This document shows, one piece after another, positions 1 through 6,350 of a DNA stretch of 37,133 nucleotides. Origin of the DNA: Actinomycetes bacterium (GTDB lineage: Bacteria; Actinomycetota; Acidimicrobiia; Acidimicrobiales; JAKAOS01); NCBI GenBank assembly GCA_021823165.1, contig JAKAOS010000005.1:1-37133 (forward strand). Direction: 5' to 3'. A model generated the notes under the pieces. That model did not search any database. It was not told where the DNA came from and saw nothing but the letters and a program-made list of their open reading frames with translations. The number at the start of each line of letters is the position of its first letter. Position 1 is the first letter of the stretch. The translations under genes and the position numbers were made by a program.

Positions 1-424
1 GATCTAGCAACCAGGCCCCGGCGAGGTGCAACGCCACGGTCCAGCCGGCATTGTGGGCAAAGACCGTGATGGCACCGAGGAGAACCTGAAGGCCCAGAAG
101 CCCAGTCGAGGAGATTGCCGCCACAAAGAGGCGTCCTTTGGGTTCTCCCAAGCGCAAAACCAACCCGAGGGTCGCAAGAACCAACACGCTCAAAATCGCT
201 GCTAGATACCGGTGGGACTGCTCCAGCATCGCGTGATAACTGCCATAGAGGCCAACATGTCCGTTGCAAAGAGGCCAGCTGGCACATCCCATTCCCGAAT
301 CGGTGACCCGCACCGTGTCACCCAGGACAAGCAGAAGATACGCCACCACGACTGCGACGAGGGACAATACCCGGAGCGCTGACCAAGATCCGGCGGCATT
401 GGCATGCTGTAAAGCTTTCACCAT
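1..424 (-). CDS. ctaA: Heme A synthase CtaA/COX15 family, copy 1 (partial, runs off left edge)
   Basis: Translated by hand from the minus strand (absent from the ORF track because no stop lies in the window): the protein begins MVKALQHANAAGSW and 141 residues are visible. It shows a first membrane segment (about 17-35), then the family signature VRVTDSGMGCASWPLCNG, whose two cysteines match the extracellular Cys pair of CtaA. Next comes EQSHR (about 68-72), the Glu-x-x-His heme-site motif, followed by two more hydrophobic segments. CtaA oxidises heme O to heme A in the membrane for aa3-type oxidases. ATG 424 is the annotated start; GTG 421 is equally possible because a TTGACT-17-CATGGT promoter would start transcription there. 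It follows the glutaredoxin gene on the same strand. A divergent paralogue lies at 24647-25702. Family assignment is firm; the C-terminal half is not visible. Confidence 0.88.
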   Translation of the reverse strand, partial: MVKALQHANAAGSWSALRVLSLVAVVVAYLLLVLGDTVRVTDSGMGCASWPLCNGHVGLYGSYHAMLEQSHRYLAAILSVLVLATLGLVLRLGEPKGRLFVAAISSTGLLGLQVLLGAITVFAHNAGWTVALHLAGAWLLD

Positions 425-427
425 CAC

Positions 428-456
428 ACCATGCCAATGGAGGCTCCCTAAGTCAA
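428..456 (-). promoter_or_regulatory. Putative promoter of ctaA copy 1
   Basis: On the minus strand TTGACT (-35) is followed after exactly 17 nt by CATGGT (a -10 box with one mismatch to TANNNT). Transcription would begin about 7 nt further on, at or next to the start codon, implying a very short or absent leader. Confidence 0.45.
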
Positions 457-461
457 CTTAG
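448..461. promoter_or_regulatory. Palindrome CTAAGT-CA-ACTTAG over the ctaA -35 box
   Basis: A perfect 6-2-6 inverted repeat overlaps the TTGACT -35 element of ctaA copy 1. The position suits a repressor operator. It is not a full DtxR/IdeR box and I cannot name the regulator. Confidence 0.4.
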
Positions 462-522
462 TTACCATATGTTGCAAGCAAAGCACGTCATTGTTTGCTG
501 CATGGTCACCGGAGACACGTGG

Positions 523-840
523 TCATCTGTCTCGCCGCCACAGAGAAGGACGGCGGGCCGGGGCCGCAGGTGGCCTCCCAAGGGCCTCCAGCACCTCTCT
601 GGAGGAAGGGTTCACCATCTCCCTGTTCCCGACCACCACGGTGGGAACCGTCTCGTTCCCCGCCGCGATACGGCGGACCTCGGCTGCAGCGGAGCCGTCT
701 TCCCAAATATTGCGTTCCTCGAGTTCGACCCCGGCTGCTCTCAGCCGCCTACGGAGGGAGGAGCAAAATGGGCACCCCGGGCGCCAATAGAACACGGCCG
801 AGGCTGCAGGTGCTGGCGACTGCGGGGAACCTGGCGACAT
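523..840 (-). CDS. Glutaredoxin-like protein (mycoredoxin type)
   Basis: The 105-residue protein starts MSPGSPQSPAPAASAV and carries VFYWRPGCPFCSSLRRRL, with the CPFC redox centre directly after the first beta strand. It continues with NIWEDGSAAAEVRRIAAGNETVPTVVVG, where the cis-proline TVP loop binds the thiol substrate, and ends with an arginine-rich tail. This is the thioredoxin fold of Mrx1-like mycoredoxins, which reduce mycothiol mixed disulfides in the cytosol. The start at 840 is chosen because it removes a long Arg-rich extension of the 137-aa track ORF and follows a weak purine stretch (GAGAG). It lies 98 bp upstream of ctaA on the same strand. The large plus-strand ORF over this region (469-1275) is its shadow. 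Substrate identity is inferred from the lineage. Confidence 0.82.
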   Translation of the reverse strand: MSPGSPQSPAPAASAVFYWRPGCPFCSSLRRRLRAAGVELEERNIWEDGSAAAEVRRIAAGNETVPTVVVGNREMVNPSSREVLEALGRPPAAPARRPSLWRRDR

Positions 841-1594
841 CTGCTCTCTGTCTTGCACAGCTTCAGTAACCCCGAAGCGGCAGCTTCTCTTCCTTGCCTC
901 GGACGGCTTCCCGGGCCGCCGGCTCCAAAGCGGCATCTGGAACCCGACGCCGTCTGCGACATGAGTTCAACAAGATCGGAACCCCCAGCCCTAGTGGAGA
1001 GACGCGTCGGGCTTCACCTTGTCCGAACAGGCTTCAAACCGGCGACCCCGCCTGGTTGCCGATGCAATCGATCATGTCCCATAACAGAACCTGGCCGGAA
1101 ACTCGGCTATGACCAGTTCCTGGTTTTTCACGACCCATCCAATATAATGCTGCTCGTTTTTGTGTTTACCGACTATGCAGTAGAAACACCTTCGGGTTTC
1201 AATGGCCTCAACTTCAAGGTGAAGAAAATCAATTGCCTATTGAGTAGTCCCTTGTCAAGATCACCACTTTCCTGAAGGCCCAACAAGCACCACAAGAGAC
1301 CAAAAGGGGAGAAAGCGGCCAATTCTCATAGTGGAGCAAACGTCGATTCCCAGAGCAGGCATCTTGCATCACCTGTGCATGGGAACCATCGGACCGGAAC
1401 ATCTTTCGAACAAGACGTTGAACCAAGCACGTCGGCGTCTATAGGTCACTTCGGTAAGGTGCACACGGCCCATGGGCTAGTCCATATTGGCCATGCCCGA
1501 ATGTAACAAGTGTTACTATTCTCTGAAGAGGCGTCCGCGGGCTTGGATACGCCGCATCGCGAGACACCCTTTTTTTGCCGACCAGGGAAGGACC
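841..1594. other. About 750 bp without a convincing gene
   Basis: This stretch separates the glutaredoxin from the methyltransferase. From roughly 1130 to 1420 it is visibly AT-richer than its surroundings. No known protein family, tRNA or IS end was recognised. A 54-codon minus-strand frame (1072-1236) with a CFYC motif, and a minus-strand ORF just upstream of it (1229-1426), could be remnants of one decayed gene joined by a frameshift, but codon use is not host-like and no family is recognisable. The right part probably holds the methyltransferase promoter and the palindrome at 1503. Confidence 0.5.
1503..1516. promoter_or_regulatory. Palindrome GTAACA-AG-TGTTAC upstream of methyltransferase
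   Basis: A perfect 6-2-6 inverted repeat, extended by GAAT on the left and (T)ATTC on the right with a one-base offset. It lies 79 bp before the methyltransferase start and resembles a dimeric repressor operator. The regulator is unknown. Confidence 0.4.
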
Positions 1595-2185
1595 ATGGCA
1601 TCCAGCAACGAGTGGGACAAGCGCTACAGGGAACGGGAGTGGTCGACGGAGCCAGATGAGTTTCTCGTCTCCCTCACCAGTCCACTTCCTCCATCGAAGG
1701 CCATCGACCTCGGTAGTGGTACGGGCCGGAATGCCATATGGCTGGCCCAACATGGTTGGGAAGTGGTCGCCGTTGACTCCTCGGAGGTCGGCCTGGCATT
1801 GCTCGCCGAACGGGCAGGGTCACTTGGGGTGTCGGTGCGCACGATATGTACGGACCTGTTGGATGCCTCGGAGCCGGAGGGCTCCTTCGACCTTGTGGTT
1901 TTGGCCAACATCCATCCCCAGCCCGAACTGCGGCCCCAGGTATTCGCCGCGGCCTCTCGCCTGCTGCGGGCCGGCGGCCACCTGTTCTTCGTCGGGCACC
2001 ACATCGAGGCCCTCGGAAAGGCGGGGCCCCCGGATCCCAACCTTCTTTACACCGAGGAGGCAATTCGCTCCGCCATGCCGACTGACCTGGTGATACGCCG
2101 AGAGCATACCTATCACCGAGAGTCGGACAACCCCGATCACGGAGGGGACGTCGGGGTGATGGTTTGGGCCGAAAAGACCGCATAG
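1595..2185 (+). CDS. SAM-dependent class I methyltransferase (TehB-like)
   Basis: The 196-aa protein begins MASSNEWDKRYREREW. Motif I, DLGSGTGRNAIWLA, binds S-adenosylmethionine; VVAVDSSEVGL is the acidic ribose-binding strand, and FDLVVLANIHP is the motif at the end of strand 4. The overall pattern matches small cytosolic methyltransferases annotated as tellurite-resistance TehB-like or UbiE-like. The track ORF begins at 1487, but ATG 1595 is preferred: it follows CAGGGAAGGACC, a good Shine-Dalgarno, and the extra 36 residues look non-native. The substrate cannot be told from sequence. It is followed by a hairpin and the separately promoted permease. Confidence is high for the fold and low for any specific substrate. 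Confidence 0.85.
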   Translation: MASSNEWDKRYREREWSTEPDEFLVSLTSPLPPSKAIDLGSGTGRNAIWLAQHGWEVVAVDSSEVGLALLAERAGSLGVSVRTICTDLLDASEPEGSFDLVVLANIHPQPELRPQVFAAASRLLRAGGHLFFVGHHIEALGKAGPPDPNLLYTEEAIRSAMPTDLVIRREHTYHRESDNPDHGGDVGVMVWAEKTA

Positions 2186-2253
2186 CCCAGATGGGTAGAG
2201 ATGCGACTGGGAGGCCGGGGATTTCCTTCCAAGCCTCAACCAGAGATTGTCTT

Positions 2254-2278
2254 GCATCTGCATTAGGGTTGCAGATGC
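2254..2278 (+). terminator. Hairpin GCATCTGCA-N7-TGCAGATGC (possible terminator or operator)
   Basis: A perfect 9-bp stem with a 7-nt loop lies 69 bp after the methyltransferase stop. There is no T-tract, so intrinsic termination is doubtful. Its 3' arm shares TGC with the next inverted repeat (2276-2290), so the two structures exclude each other. Confidence 0.4.
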
Positions 2279-2304
2279 GAATAGTTCGCAACAGCGACTA
2301 ACCT
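2276..2304 (+). promoter_or_regulatory. Permease promoter with palindromic operator
   Basis: TAACCT (2299-2304) is a TANNNT -10 box ending 6 nt before ATG 2311. The -35 position, 17 nt upstream, falls on TGCGAA (2276-2281), the left arm of the perfect palindrome TGCGAA-TAG-TTCGCA (2276-2290). The layout suggests a leaderless mRNA controlled by a regulator that competes with polymerase at -35. Confidence 0.5.
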
Positions 2305-2310
2305 GGCCTC

Positions 2311-3816
2311 ATGCACGGGTCCTTCCTGCTGGCACGGTCCCGAGCCGCTGAGGGTACGGAAAAGCCGGTCAACAACGCTCCGGTGGAACCACCAAGGCTG
2401 CGCCAGGTCCTGAAGACCGGCGATCTCGTGGCGCTTTCGGTATCCAGCGTCGGACCGCTGTTCAGCATCGCCGCTACGGGCGGCGTGATGGCCAGATCGG
2501 CAGGCTGGTGGTCCCTGGTCGCCATTTCATTCGTATCCGTCCCCTTCATCATCTCGGCCTTTGTTTTCCGGCTCCTCAGCCGCCACTTCCCACACGCCGG
2601 TGCCTCCTACCACTGGGCGGCACGAGTCATGGGAGCACGCCCCGCCCGGCTGCAGGCATGGATCTTGGTCCTTGCCTATTTCAGTTCCATACCCCCCATC
2701 ATCATCCCCGCCTCCACCTACACCATCGCCATCCTCGCTCCGGGGCTTTCTCCCCCCTCATGGCTGTCCGTGGTGGTGGGAGCCGGGTGGGTCGGCTTCT
2801 CCCTGGTCCCATTGCTGAGAGGAGCCATCCCCACCGCCAAAGTCACCAAGGCGTTTTTGGCCATAGAGATACTCTCGGTGGCCGGCCTCATCGCGCTGGC
2901 AGTTGCGCGCTGGCATGCCATCGGGGTCCCCGTGCATTTCGGGCAGCCAAGATTCGGCGGCATGGCAGTGGTCGCCGTGGTGGCCGCCACGGTGCTGGAC
3001 GGCTGGGAGATTGACTCCTACGCTGCAGAGGAAGCCGCGAAGCCCGGGCGCGACCTGGGACTGGGCGGGATTGCAGGAGCCTTCATCGCCCTGGGCTTTT
3101 ATGCCGTGCTCTACCCCCTGATGTTCGCCGAGACTCCGATGTCGGTCCTGTCCAGCACCGCCAACCCAATGGCTTCATGGGCGGGGCGGCTGCTGCCTGC
3201 CGCCCCTTCTTTGGTCCTTATCCCGGTCCTGGCCTCCACCGCCGGAGGGATGTGGCTCACCTCCTACATCCTGAGTAGGGCACTGTTCGCAATGGGGCGG
3301 GAAGGGCTCCTCCCGTCGGGACTGGCGAGGCTGAACTCGAGAGGGGCTCCGGCCGTTGCCACCGTGGCGATCCTTGCCACTGCCTTTGTCGTGACCGCCC
3401 TTCAGCTCCTCTACCACTCCCTCGAATCATTCTTTGCCCTGGTGCTTTCGGCAGCGGGTTTCCTTTTGGTGTCAGAGTTCTTTTTGGACTCTCTCACCGC
3501 CACGGTGTTTCTTCGCAGGATCCACCGCTCGATGCCCACCGACATCCACTCGACCCACCACCACAGGAGCCTGCTTGTGGCATCGTCGGTGTCGACTTTG
3601 CTCTTTGCCTCTCTGCTGGCCGCCTTTGTGACCTTCGGGCCCGCTGTTATCGGCTCCTCCATAGACCTGGTCGTCGGAGTCATCGTGGCTGGGGGTTTGG
3701 TGTTCGCCTTTTCCCGCCGGAACGTCCTCTCAGATAGGACGGGCTCGGACCCAAAGACGATGATCGTAGGCCCGACCGGCCACGAGGACCGGAGTTGCGC
3801 CGATGGAGCTGCGTGA
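2311..3816 (+). CDS. APC-superfamily amino acid/polyamine permease
   Basis: The 501-aa polytopic membrane protein has a short cytoplasmic N-terminus and about 12 hydrophobic segments. The first, LVALSVSSVGPLFSIAATGGVMA, has the broken-helix glycine pattern of APC transporters. The segment LDGWEIDSYAAEEAAKPGRDL matches the conserved helix 6/loop of the family, where EE(A/T)xxPxR follows the aromatic substrate-site helix. It would import an amino acid or amine by proton or sodium symport; the substrate cannot be read off. ATG 2311 is supported by the TAACCT -10 box 6 nt upstream and the absence of a Shine-Dalgarno. A His-rich stretch (DIHSTHHHR) lies in a loop near residue 410. Confidence 0.85.
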   Translation: MHGSFLLARSRAAEGTEKPVNNAPVEPPRLRQVLKTGDLVALSVSSVGPLFSIAATGGVMARSAGWWSLVAISFVSVPFIISAFVFRLLSRHFPHAGASYHWAARVMGARPARLQAWILVLAYFSSIPPIIIPASTYTIAILAPGLSPPSWLSVVVGAGWVGFSLVPLLRGAIPTAKVTKAFLAIEILSVAGLIALAVARWHAIGVPVHFGQPRFGGMAVVAVVAATVLDGWEIDSYAAEEAAKPGRDLGLGGIAGAFIALGFYAVLYPLMFAETPMSVLSSTANPMASWAGRLLPAAPSLVLIPVLASTAGGMWLTSYILSRALFAMGREGLLPSGLARLNSRGAPAVATVAILATAFVVTALQLLYHSLESFFALVLSAAGFLLVSEFFLDSLTATVFLRRIHRSMPTDIHSTHHHRSLLVASSVSTLLFASLLAAFVTFGPAVIGSSIDLVVGVIVAGGLVFAFSRRNVLSDRTGSDPKTMIVGPTGHEDRSCADGAA

Positions 3817-3915
3817 CCCCCAACTGCATGCCGAACCGGCCTTCATCCGGGCTTTGCTTTGAGGATTGTGTTAGGGGCAGGGTGAAGGGGCATACCAAAA
3901 CCACGATTCGTCGCG

Positions 3916-5553
3916 GTGGCGGCTACTCTTTATCGAACCGGGACGTTGCCCAAAGTTCGGCGCGACCCGACGAATACCTTCTACAGAGAAGTCATTTTGC
4001 GTCCTGAACTGCATTGGAGGAGCGTGGAGGCGAGCGTCAAGGAACGCCCGGCTGGGACCAGGTTGGCGGGATGGAAGCTGCACCACTGGCAGCTGGCCGG
4101 CTTTTTCTCCTCGGTAGTCATGGCATTGTCGGGCACCCGGGTCGGGAACCTGCCCCTCGATGGACAGGGCCACTGGTGGTTCGCTGTTCCCGGCGTGTTC
4201 TCCGGCATACCCGGCACGATCTTTGCTTGGGTCGTGTTCTACGCGGGCCTTGCCGGCCTCAGCTTCTCGTGGTGGAAACTCAAGGCCTTTGCGGACCGCC
4301 AAGAGCTGGATTCCCGGCAATCCCTCCTCACGCTTGTGGCATGGGCAGCACCGCTGATTCTCGGCCCTCCCCTTTTCAGCGGCGACATCTACAGCTACAT
4401 CGCTCAGGGAACCCTTGCCCAAGAGGGACTGAACCCCTACCAGATGGGCCCCGCAGCCCTGGCCCCAGGGCCACTTCTTTCCTCGGTCGCACCGGTCTGG
4501 ATGTATACGACGGCACCCTACGGGCCGCTATGGATCACCATTGCCAGGGCGGTGGCAACCGTATTCGGCGGATCCGTGCCGGCCTCTGCCGTAGCCATGA
4601 GGGCCGTGGAACTGGGAGGGCCGTTGCTGATGCTTCGCTTCCTCCCTCGCCTTGCAAGCCGCATGGGGGCGAACCCTTCCATCGCCTTGTGGCTGGCGGT
4701 CCTCTCCCCTCTTTCGATGATCAGCTTTTTGGCGTCTGGCCACAACGACTCGCTCATGGTGGGACTGACGGTCGCTGCGGTAACGCTGTGCCTCGAGGGC
4801 CGCTACCTCGCTGCGGTGATCCTGGCTGGTTTGGCGACCACCATCAAGGTGCCCGGCCTGGCCGGGGTCGTGTTCGTCGTCCTGGCATGGGCGGCCACCA
4901 AGCCGAACCGCTCAGAGAGGATCCGGTTGGCCGTCTCCGCGGGAGCGGTCGCGGCCGGAGTTCTTGCGGTGGTGACGGAGGTATCCGGCCTGGGCTGGGG
5001 CTGGCTGGGGCCCAGCACGCTGGGGACCCCAACGCTTGTAACGATACCTTCAGCCCCCATGGTTGCCTTTGGCATGACCATCGGCAACGCCCTCGGGATA
5101 CTGGGTCTCCCCCTGTCGACTTCGACTGCGGTCACCATATTCCAGGGAATCGGAGCGCTGGGTGCCGTGGCCGTTGGGGTGCTCACACTCTTCAGGGCCA
5201 AGGGCAACACCATTCCGGTCGCCCTTGCTGCGGCCTTTGCCGGGGTGGTCTTGCTGGGGCCGGTTCTTTGGCCGTGGTATTTGATGTGGTCACTAGCCCT
5301 GTTGGCGGCCACCCGGGCACAGAACTCGCGACTTTTGACAGCGGCATGCTTCTCCGGGGCGGTGCTGCTACTCCCAGACGGTTCCTCCACCGCCGTCGGG
5401 CCCACCTATCTCGTGGTGAGCGCCCTGGCCATCTATGTGGCCTTCTGGACCATTCGCTCTGGCCACTGGCGGGAGTTGCTTCCGGGTCTCTTTGGGACCA
5501 TAGAGGCTGAACAGGCCTCCTTTTCCCGGCTGGCCGATGGAGCAATGCTGTGA
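3916..5553 (+). CDS. MptB-like polyprenol-phosphomannose-dependent mannosyltransferase (GT-C)
   Basis: The 545-aa membrane protein has about 12-13 hydrophobic segments. After the second or third segment it carries FSGDIYSYIAQGTLAQEGLNPY, the hallmark extracytoplasmic loop of actinobacterial MptA/MptB and related alpha-1,6-mannosyltransferases; the acidic residue of GDIYSY is the presumed catalytic or metal-binding site. The motifs YGPLW and SGHNDSLMVGL also match this family. It would use a lipid-linked mannose on the outer face of the membrane to extend a glycan. The next gene encodes a GT2 of the type that makes such lipid-linked donors and overlaps it by 4 nt. The start is uncertain: GTG 3916 has no Shine-Dalgarno, while GTG 4024 follows GGAGGA very closely. 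The true N-terminus may be 36 residues shorter. Confidence 0.8.
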   Translation: MAATLYRTGTLPKVRRDPTNTFYREVILRPELHWRSVEASVKERPAGTRLAGWKLHHWQLAGFFSSVVMALSGTRVGNLPLDGQGHWWFAVPGVFSGIPGTIFAWVVFYAGLAGLSFSWWKLKAFADRQELDSRQSLLTLVAWAAPLILGPPLFSGDIYSYIAQGTLAQEGLNPYQMGPAALAPGPLLSSVAPVWMYTTAPYGPLWITIARAVATVFGGSVPASAVAMRAVELGGPLLMLRFLPRLASRMGANPSIALWLAVLSPLSMISFLASGHNDSLMVGLTVAAVTLCLEGRYLAAVILAGLATTIKVPGLAGVVFVVLAWAATKPNRSERIRLAVSAGAVAAGVLAVVTEVSGLGWGWLGPSTLGTPTLVTIPSAPMVAFGMTIGNALGILGLPLSTSTAVTIFQGIGALGAVAVGVLTLFRAKGNTIPVALAAAFAGVVLLGPVLWPWYLMWSLALLAATRAQNSRLLTAACFSGAVLLLPDGSSTAVGPTYLVVSALAIYVAFWTIRSGHWRELLPGLFGTIEAEQASFSRLADGAML

Positions 5554-6350
5554 CGGTAACCAACGATCGCTTTGCGTGGAGGTTGGCTGACAGCCAAGTT
5601 GACCGGGACGCCGTCGAGGCATTCTGGAAGCTGAACCCGGATCTGGTCCTGAACCCGGTCTGTGTCGTGATACCCGCCTTCGAGGAGGAGGAGTCCATCG
5701 GCCACGTCTTGGACTCGATCCCAGGAGAGGTCGCTGGCTTGGAGACCAGTGTCGTGGTCATCTCCGACGGTTGCACGGATCGCACCGTAGAGGTCGCCGC
5801 GCAGCACGGGGCGCTTGTATGCAGCGTGGCTGTGAATCGAGGACAGGGAGCCGCCCTGCGGCTCGGCTACCGGCTTGCGCGGGAGGCCGGCGCTCGCTAC
5901 GTGGTGACCGTCGACGCGGATGGTCAGTGGCACCCCTCGGAGATGGCAAGACTCGTTCAACCCCTGATCCAAGACTCGGCAGATTTCGTGCAGGGCTCTC
6001 GCAGGCTGGGATCGGCGGCCAATGACGACAAGGTCCGCGCGACTGGAGTACTGGTCTTCGCCGCTTTGGTCAGCCTGTTGAGCGGCACCTCCATAACCGA
6101 CTCCTCCAGCGGTTTCAGGGCAATGCGGGCCGAGGTCCTTGACGACATCCTTTTGGAACAGGACCAGTACCAAGCCGCCGAGCTGTTGATCGCGGTGATT
6201 GCCAGGGGCTATCGCGTGGCAGAGCGCCCCGTCACCATGAGCGCAAGGCACTCTGGGAAATCGAAGAAGGGCAGCAATCTCATCTACGGCGCTCGCTATG
6301 CCAAGGTGATCCTGCGGACGTGGTGGCGGGAACGGCGGCGGACCTCCTGA
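5550..6350 (+). CDS. GT2 glycosyltransferase, polyprenyl-phosphate mannose synthase-like
   Basis: The 266-aa protein contains VCVVIPAFEEEESIG (GT2 N-terminal strand and loop), VVVISDGCTDRT (nucleotide contact), NRGQGAALRLGYRLA and VVTVDADGQWHP, where DAD is the metal-binding DxD motif. It lacks convincing membrane helices apart from one moderately hydrophobic stretch near 165-180. The family transfers a sugar from an NDP-sugar to a polyprenyl phosphate on the cytoplasmic face. GTG 5550 overlaps the upstream stop as GTGA, so translation is probably coupled to the MptB-like gene. Together they could form a donor-synthase plus transferase module. The exact sugar (mannose versus glucose) is inferred from the neighbour. 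Confidence 0.85.
   Translation: MTVTNDRFAWRLADSQVDRDAVEAFWKLNPDLVLNPVCVVIPAFEEEESIGHVLDSIPGEVAGLETSVVVISDGCTDRTVEVAAQHGALVCSVAVNRGQGAALRLGYRLAREAGARYVVTVDADGQWHPSEMARLVQPLIQDSADFVQGSRRLGSAANDDKVRATGVLVFAALVSLLSGTSITDSSSGFRAMRAEVLDDILLEQDQYQAAELLIAVIARGYRVAERPVTMSARHSGKSKKGSNLIYGARYAKVILRTWWRERRRTS

Noticed and set aside
448-461. DtxR/IdeR iron box
   Set aside because: The palindrome CTAAGTCAACTTAG shares only part of the TTAGGTTAG half-site and lacks the 19-bp layout; kept only as an unnamed operator.
469-1275. 268-aa plus-strand ORF over the glutaredoxin gene
   Set aside because: Its first half is antisense to a clear glutaredoxin and has no family features; the tail runs through AT-rich non-coding-looking DNA.
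4014-5510. 498-aa plus-strand ORF in another frame over the MptB-like gene
   Set aside because: Pro/Arg/Gly-rich, no hydrophobic pattern or motif; typical high-GC shadow of the real 545-aa membrane protein.
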